Shown here in pieces: positions 6,403 to 9,504 of a stretch of DNA of 9,504 nt (position 1 is the first letter of the stretch; each line of letters opens with the position of its first letter). The notes below the pieces were generated by a model that saw only the letters and a list, made by a program, of their open reading frames with translations, had not been told where the DNA came from and searched no databases. The DNA comes from Candidatus Izemoplasmatales bacterium (GTDB lineage Bacteria; Bacillota_I; Bacilli_A; Izemoplasmatales; Hujiaoplasmataceae). The DNA lies in assembly GCA_028694875.1 (NCBI GenBank), contig JAQVKB010000025.1, positions 1 to 9,504 of the forward strand, written 5' to 3'. A program made the translations under genes and the position numbers.

Positions 6403-6479
6403 CGGGAAGTAGCTTAGCTTGGTAGAGCGCCTGGTTTGGGACCAGGAGGTCGCAGGTTCAAATCCTGTCTTCCCGACCA
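6403..6479 (+). tRNA. tRNA-Pro (anticodon TGG)
   Basis: Acceptor CGGGAAG pairs with CTTCCCG, then A and an encoded CCA. The anticodon arm CCTGG-TTTGGGA-CCAGG is fully paired and carries TGG. The T arm is GCAGG-TTCAAAT-CCTGT. Only seven bases separate it from tRNA-Arg, so both come from one precursor. Confidence 0.96.
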
Positions 6480-6514
6480 TCTTTCCTTTTAGGTCGGAAT
6501 TCCACCCCATCCTT

Positions 6515-6588
6515 GGACCCATAGCCAAGTGGTAAGGCACGGGACTGCAACTCCCTCACCGCCGGTTCAAATCCGACTGGGTCCTCCA
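6515..6588 (+). tRNA. tRNA-Cys (anticodon GCA)
   Basis: Acceptor GGACCCA pairs with TGGGTCC, followed by discriminator T (U73, the known cysteine identity base) and an encoded CCA. The anticodon loop is CTGCAAC with GCA. Two stem positions do not pair: C27 with T43 in the anticodon stem, and C50 with A64 in the T stem. The rest is a normal 74-base tRNA, 35 bases after tRNA-Pro. Confidence 0.93.
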
Positions 6589-6599
6589 ATAGACGAATT

Positions 6600-6635
6600 G
6601 ATTCCAATATTTACTTGGAGTCTTTTTTTATTTTT
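6600..6635 (+). terminator. Rho-independent terminator of the tRNA operon
   Basis: GATTCCAA (6600-6607) and TTGGAGTC (6615-6622) form an 8-bp stem with one G-U pair around a 7-base loop. Seven Ts, an A and five more Ts follow. It lies 12 bases after tRNA-Cys. Confidence 0.85.
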
Positions 6636-6636
6636 C

Positions 6637-6665
6637 TTGCATGCACATGCGAGAAATGTTATGCT
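6637..6665 (+). promoter_or_regulatory. Promoter of the LURP-one-like gene
   Basis: TTGCAT (6637-6642), 17 bases, then TATGCT (6660-6665) with a TG one base upstream of the -10 (extended -10). It starts directly after the tRNA terminator. The leader would be about 74 bases, with no evident strong structure. Confidence 0.55.
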
Positions 6666-6744
6666 TGATTTGGATCTGATCACGTTTCTTCATTGGATTT
6701 GTCTTCATTTTTTTTCAATCTTCAAAACACAAAGGGGTGCATCC

Positions 6745-7251
6745 ATGAAATTTTACATCAAACAAAAGGTATTTTCTTTGACAAAAGAGTTCAGCATCTA
6801 TGACGAAAAAGAAGCCATCCAATATCAAGTATCCGGAAAGTTCATGAGTTTACATAACAAACTCGAACTTCGCGATTCTCATGAAAAAACCCTATTGCGT
6901 GCAGAACGTCCCATTTTTTCGTTTCGACCGCAATATACGATCTTTGATATGAATGATCAGCCACGAGCATTGATCAAAAAGCGTTTTTCACTCTTTCAAC
7001 GATTTACCGTCGAAGTTCAAGGACGAGTTTGTGAGGTCGAAGGGAATTTCACCGCGCATCAATTTCAGATCCTTGACCAAGGAAGACAAATCGTGTCCAT
7101 TTCTAAGAAATGGTTCACCTGGGGAGATACCTATGAAATTGACATTGTCAATGAGAACGAAGCTCCTCTGTGGTTGTTTCTTGTCATCGTCATCGATCAA
7201 ATCTATGAAGCACAGGCGAGTTCAGCTGCCGCGGCTTCTTCAAGCAACTAA
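6745..7251 (+). CDS. LURP-one-related / YxjI-like (tubby-fold) protein
   Basis: A 168-residue protein. It opens with MKFYIKQKVFSLTKEFSIYD and alternates short beta-strands such as YQVSGKF, LELRD, YTIFDMN and FTVEVQGRVCEVEGNF. This is the pattern of the LURP-one/YxjI family, whose fold resembles the tubby C-terminal domain and phospholipid scramblase. A hydrophobic helix follows at about 141-153 (PLWLFLVIVIDQI), the buried central helix of this fold, and a Ser/Ala-rich tail (ASSAAAASSSN). The family has no settled biochemical role in bacteria. The start ATG 6745 has AAGGGGTG six to seven bases upstream. An upstream extension of the frame to 6529 would run through tRNA-Cys and its terminator and is not real. 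It is transcribed alone and ends at a shared terminator. Confidence 0.85.
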   Translation: MKFYIKQKVFSLTKEFSIYDEKEAIQYQVSGKFMSLHNKLELRDSHEKTLLRAERPIFSFRPQYTIFDMNDQPRALIKKRFSLFQRFTVEVQGRVCEVEGNFTAHQFQILDQGRQIVSISKKWFTWGDTYEIDIVNENEAPLWLFLVIVIDQIYEAQASSAAAASSSN

Positions 7252-7282
7252 GAATCAATTTATATGAATCTTCGAAAAGAAA

Positions 7283-7317
7283 AGCCTTCATCATCACGAT
7301 GAAAGCTTTTTTTGTTT
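7283..7317. terminator. Bidirectional terminator between the LURP-one-like and DegV genes
   Basis: AGCCTTCATC (7283-7292) pairs with GATGAAAGCT (7298-7307) with one C-A mismatch around a 5-base loop. On the plus strand seven Ts follow (7307-7313), then G and TTTT. On the minus strand the complement of the A-rich stretch 7274-7283 gives Ts. Confidence 0.8.
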
Positions 7318-8213
7318 TATTCAGTTTCTTCTGGAACGCGGTCGTATCCTAGATAGAATAATGCCATCGTATCCACACCCGAGTGGCTTCCAATGACTGG
7401 CCCAATCGGATTGATGATAATTTGATTTTCTTTGACAGGTAGTTTTTCAAGAATCAATGACTTCACAAACTGAGCGTCCTCTTCGTTATCACCGTGGGAG
7501 ATGAAAACCCATTGATCGTAGTTTTTGTCATAGGTCTCCACCATACGATTGACGATCGAGTGAAGACTTTTGATTCTTCCACGAGCTTTGTCATAAACGA
7601 CTAGTTTTCCTGCTTCGGAGACATGAAGAAGAGGTTTCACATTGAGGATGGTTCCAATCAATTCTTTGCCAGCGGACAAACGTCCTCCGCGGCGAAGATG
7701 TCCAAGATCGCTCACGGTAAAGAGGTGAGAAACACGTAATTTCATGGCCTCAACGAAGTCCAATACATCGTCCATCTCGGCCTCTTCCAACTTCATTTTT
7801 CCAGCATAGAATGCGAGCAAACCATATCCCATGGAGGCGCAGAGGCTATCCACGCATTCGATTCTCGAATCAGGGAACAGTTCTTTCAATTCATTCGCCG
7901 CAATCAACGAAGAGTTGTAGGTGCCTGATAAGGCGGAAGAAAATGAAATCGACAAGATGTCTTTGCCCTCTTGGAGGATGGGAGTCCATGTCTCGACAAA
8001 ATCGTGTGGTGTGGCTTGTGCGGTGGATGTTGGTTTGTGTGCGCGCAATAAATCATAGAACGCTTTCGTTTTGATTTCGCGTTCATCAGGGAAGTTTTGA
8101 TATTCTTTTCCTTCGACCGTGACCTTCAATGGTAGGACGACTAATCCTAGTTCGGCGACCAAACTAGCAGGAAGATCAATACAGGAATCAGTAACAATCA
8201 CAAAGTCTCTCAT
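7317..8213 (-). CDS. DegV family fatty-acid-binding protein
   Basis: A 298-residue protein of normal DegV length. Diagnostic stretches are FVIVTDSCIDLP (4-15), VLPLKVTVEGKEY (26-38), the KPTSTAQATP loop (60-69), SISFSSALSGTYNSS (88-102), TVSDLGHLRRGGRLS (166-180) and a GSHSG near the C-terminus. DegV proteins bind a long-chain fatty acid in a pocket between two domains. In Gram-positive bacteria related FakB proteins present it to the kinase FakA for phosphorylation and use in phospholipid synthesis. Whether this copy works with a FakA cannot be seen, as none is in the window. The start ATG 8213 has AAGGAG seven bases upstream, which decides against the longer form starting at 8243. It is transcribed alone, with a terminator shared with the gene at 6745-7251. 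Confidence 0.93.
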   Translation of the reverse strand: MRDFVIVTDSCIDLPASLVAELGLVVLPLKVTVEGKEYQNFPDEREIKTKAFYDLLRAHKPTSTAQATPHDFVETWTPILQEGKDILSISFSSALSGTYNSSLIAANELKELFPDSRIECVDSLCASMGYGLLAFYAGKMKLEEAEMDDVLDFVEAMKLRVSHLFTVSDLGHLRRGGRLSAGKELIGTILNVKPLLHVSEAGKLVVYDKARGRIKSLHSIVNRMVETYDKNYDQWVFISHGDNEEDAQFVKSLILEKLPVKENQIIINPIGPVIGSHSGVDTMALFYLGYDRVPEETE

Positions 8214-8241
8214 GGATAGACTCCTTTCGTTCAATAAACCC

Positions 8242-8250
8242 ATTATATCA
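8242..8250 (-). promoter_or_regulatory. Extended -10 promoter of the DegV gene
   Basis: The minus strand reads TGATATAAT across 8250-8242: a perfect TATAAT with TG one base upstream. No good -35 is seen at 17 bases. Start would be near 8235, giving a leader of about 22 bases. Confidence 0.6.
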
Positions 8251-8326
8251 AATTATCAAGAGGATAGACCTTTGAAAATCAACTTCTCACAAAATTTCCT
8301 GTTTTTCTTCCAACAACACAATGTAT

Positions 8327-8339
8327 CACTTTCAAAGTG
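8327..8339. promoter_or_regulatory. Palindrome CACTTT-C-AAAGTG, candidate operator
   Basis: A perfect 13-base palindrome with one central base lies 34 bases upstream of the -35 of the flavodiiron gene. It is flanked by two direct TGTAT copies (8323-8327 and 8338-8342). It suits an activator or redox regulator site; no known box is matched. Confidence 0.35.
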
Positions 8340-8373
8340 TATGCGTTTTCGAAGGAAAAACTTATCATATCTT

Positions 8374-8402
8374 TTGAGATTCTAGCGGTTCCATAGTATA
8401 AT
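8374..8402 (+). promoter_or_regulatory. Strong promoter of the flavodiiron gene
   Basis: TTGAGA (8374-8379), a 17-base spacer, then TATAAT (8397-8402): eleven of twelve consensus positions match. Start would be near 8408, so the leader is only about 14 bases and begins almost at the ribosome site GAGGTGA. Confidence 0.85.
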
Positions 8403-8421
8403 AACAGTCGAGGTGACCACC

Positions 8422-9504
8422 ATGCAAAAAGACATCTATCCATTACAAAAAGACATCTACTGGGTGGGCGTGATTGATCAAACCCTAGGTGTATTTGACA
8501 TCACCGAGTTTACCGAGTTTGGGTCTACATACAACGCTTATTTGGTCGTAGGCAGTGAAAAGTCTGCGATCATTGATACGGCGAAAGTCAATTTCTCGGA
8601 AGACTTCCTTGCCAAAATCGAATCTATCATTCCATTATCGAAAATCGACTATTTGGTGCTTAACCATACTGAGCCTGACCACTCTGGAAGTGTTCAAACG
8701 CTATTGGAAAAGAATCCCCATTTGACCGTCATTTCTTCGGCGCCAGGATTGTCGAATTTGAAAGAAATCGTCAATCTTCCTTTCCATTCGATACGCGCCA
8801 AAGAAGACCTTGAAATCTCTCTTGGCGACAAGACCTTGACTTTCTCTCTCCAACCGAATTTGCATTGGCCCGATACGATGTTCACGTACATTCCTGAAAC
8901 TCATGCTCTCTTTACTTGCGATTTCTTTGGCGCTCATTATGCCTATGAAGGCGTGGTATCGAGTGTGATGAAGAACGCCGATGAATATATTGGTGCGATG
9001 AAATACTATTTCGAATGCTTGATGACGCCTTTCAAAAAGGACGTTCATCGTGCTCTTGATTGGATTGAATCCAAGGAAGTCAGTTTTGTTGGTACGAGTC
9101 ATGGCGCGGTGATTGATGATCGTTTTCTCGATCAAGCCAAGGCGCTTTATCGCGCCTGGGCGGAGATTCCTGCGAGGAACGAAATTCCGATGATTGCGAT
9201 TCCTTATACGAGTGTCTATGGATACACAAGGCAAATGCTTCCATACGTTGTCAAAGGCGTTCAGGAAGCGTTTGAAGGGAAAGTCCAAGTCGAAGTCTAC
9301 GATCTCGTGGAAACCACCCGTGAAGACGTCATTCAAGCGATTCGTCAAAGCGATGGATTTCTCATTGGATCGACCACGATTTTGGGCGATGCTGTCAAAC
9401 CAGTTTGGGATTTGTTGACGAGTTTGAATCCTCAAATTGATGGCGGAAAACCCGCTGGTGTTTTCGGCTCCTATGGTTGGAGCGGCGAAGGCGTCAAATA
9501 TGTT
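8422..9504 (+). CDS. A-type flavodiiron protein (FprA-like), 3' end beyond right edge
   Basis: 361 residues are visible. The N-terminal metallo-beta-lactamase-like domain carries the full diiron ligand set: H82-x-E84-x-D86-H87 in NHTEPDHSG, H148 in LHWPDTM, D167 in FTCDFFG and H227 in GTSHGAV. From about 254 a flavodoxin domain begins, with the FMN phosphate loop YTSVYGYTRQM (262-272), STTILGDAVKP (317-326) and SYGWSGEG (350-357); it is cut off by the window. These cytoplasmic enzymes reduce O2 to water and/or NO to N2O with electrons from rubredoxin or a similar donor, and protect anaerobes. The preference for O2 or NO cannot be read. The first residues contain an internal duplication (QKDIY at 2-6 and 9-13). 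The start ATG 8422 follows GAGG by eight bases. The strong promoter implies high expression. Confidence 0.95.
   Translation, partial: MQKDIYPLQKDIYWVGVIDQTLGVFDITEFTEFGSTYNAYLVVGSEKSAIIDTAKVNFSEDFLAKIESIIPLSKIDYLVLNHTEPDHSGSVQTLLEKNPHLTVISSAPGLSNLKEIVNLPFHSIRAKEDLEISLGDKTLTFSLQPNLHWPDTMFTYIPETHALFTCDFFGAHYAYEGVVSSVMKNADEYIGAMKYYFECLMTPFKKDVHRALDWIESKEVSFVGTSHGAVIDDRFLDQAKALYRAWAEIPARNEIPMIAIPYTSVYGYTRQMLPYVVKGVQEAFEGKVQVEVYDLVETTREDVIQAIRQSDGFLIGSTTILGDAVKPVWDLLTSLNPQIDGGKPAGVFGSYGWSGEGVKYV

Noticed and set aside
6057..6540. Small frames over the VOC promoter and tRNA genes
   Set aside because: They cross promoters and mature tRNA sequence, and are typical spurious calls at tRNA loci.
6529..6744. 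N-terminal extension of the LURP-one-like gene
   Set aside because: It would translate through tRNA-Cys, its terminator and the gene's promoter; ATG 6745 has its own ribosome site.
8701..9435. 244-residue minus-strand open frame
   Set aside because: It is antisense to the flavodiiron gene, whose ligands and flavodoxin motifs are all in the plus frame; the opposite frame is a codon-bias shadow.
1..9504. Mycoplasma code (TGA read as Trp)
   Set aside because: TGA ends the genes at 1531 and 4802 exactly at overlaps with the next start, and tryptophan is TGG throughout.
1..9504. CRISPR array, insertion sequence, prophage or defence module
   Set aside because: No spaced repeats, terminal inverted repeats, transposase, integrase or nuclease-like frames were found; the tRNA cluster shows no duplicated 3' end suggestive of an attachment site.

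Overview
The window looks like a chromosomal segment of a low-to-moderate GC Gram-positive bacterium (Bacillota or a Mycoplasmatota relative that keeps the standard code). TGA ends two genes and tryptophan is TGG, so this is not the Mycoplasma/Spiroplasma code. Shine-Dalgarno sequences are strong (AGGAGG, GGAGG, AAGGAG), promoters are housekeeping sigma-A type (often extended -10), TTG starts are used, and terminators are classical hairpin plus T-run. A flavodiiron protein at the right edge suggests an anaerobic or microaerophilic life. The lineage is inference.

Layout. (1) Positions 1-679, minus strand: the start of an uncharacterised two-helix membrane protein that runs off the left edge. 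(2) 680-835: a divergent intergenic region with a promoter on each strand, a perfect 16-bp palindrome and a second inverted repeat. (3) 836-5260, plus strand: a tightly packed five-gene operon. Its genes are a YhhN/TMEM86-like membrane protein, a metallopeptidase-like plus alpha/beta-hydrolase fusion, an AEC-family permease, a GNAT acetyltransferase and a Nudix hydrolase. Three of the four junctions overlap by 1-4 bases and the fourth has a 9-base gap. (4) 5264-6118, minus strand: a two-domain VOC (glyoxalase/extradiol dioxygenase) protein, convergent with the Nudix gene and sharing a bidirectional terminator inside the Nudix 3' end. (5) 6119-6640: a three-gene tRNA operon (Arg-ACG, Pro-TGG, Cys-GCA) with its own promoter and terminator. 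(6) 6745-7251: a LURP-one/YxjI-like protein. (7) 7317-8213, minus strand: a DegV fatty-acid-binding protein, convergent and sharing a terminator with the previous gene. (8) 8422-9504: an A-type flavodiiron protein cut by the right edge, with a near-consensus promoter.

Working together. The five-gene operon is the most coherent unit. One protein is predicted to act on ether lipids in the membrane (YhhN family). One combines a zinc-peptidase-like domain with a carbohydrate-esterase-like hydrolase, one exports small organic anions (AEC), and two are small-molecule modifying or housecleaning enzymes (GNAT, Nudix). A shared pathway cannot be read from the sequence. The fused second gene is the least conventional element. 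The rest is ordinary core genome: I see no CRISPR array, insertion sequence, phage gene or toxin-antitoxin pair.
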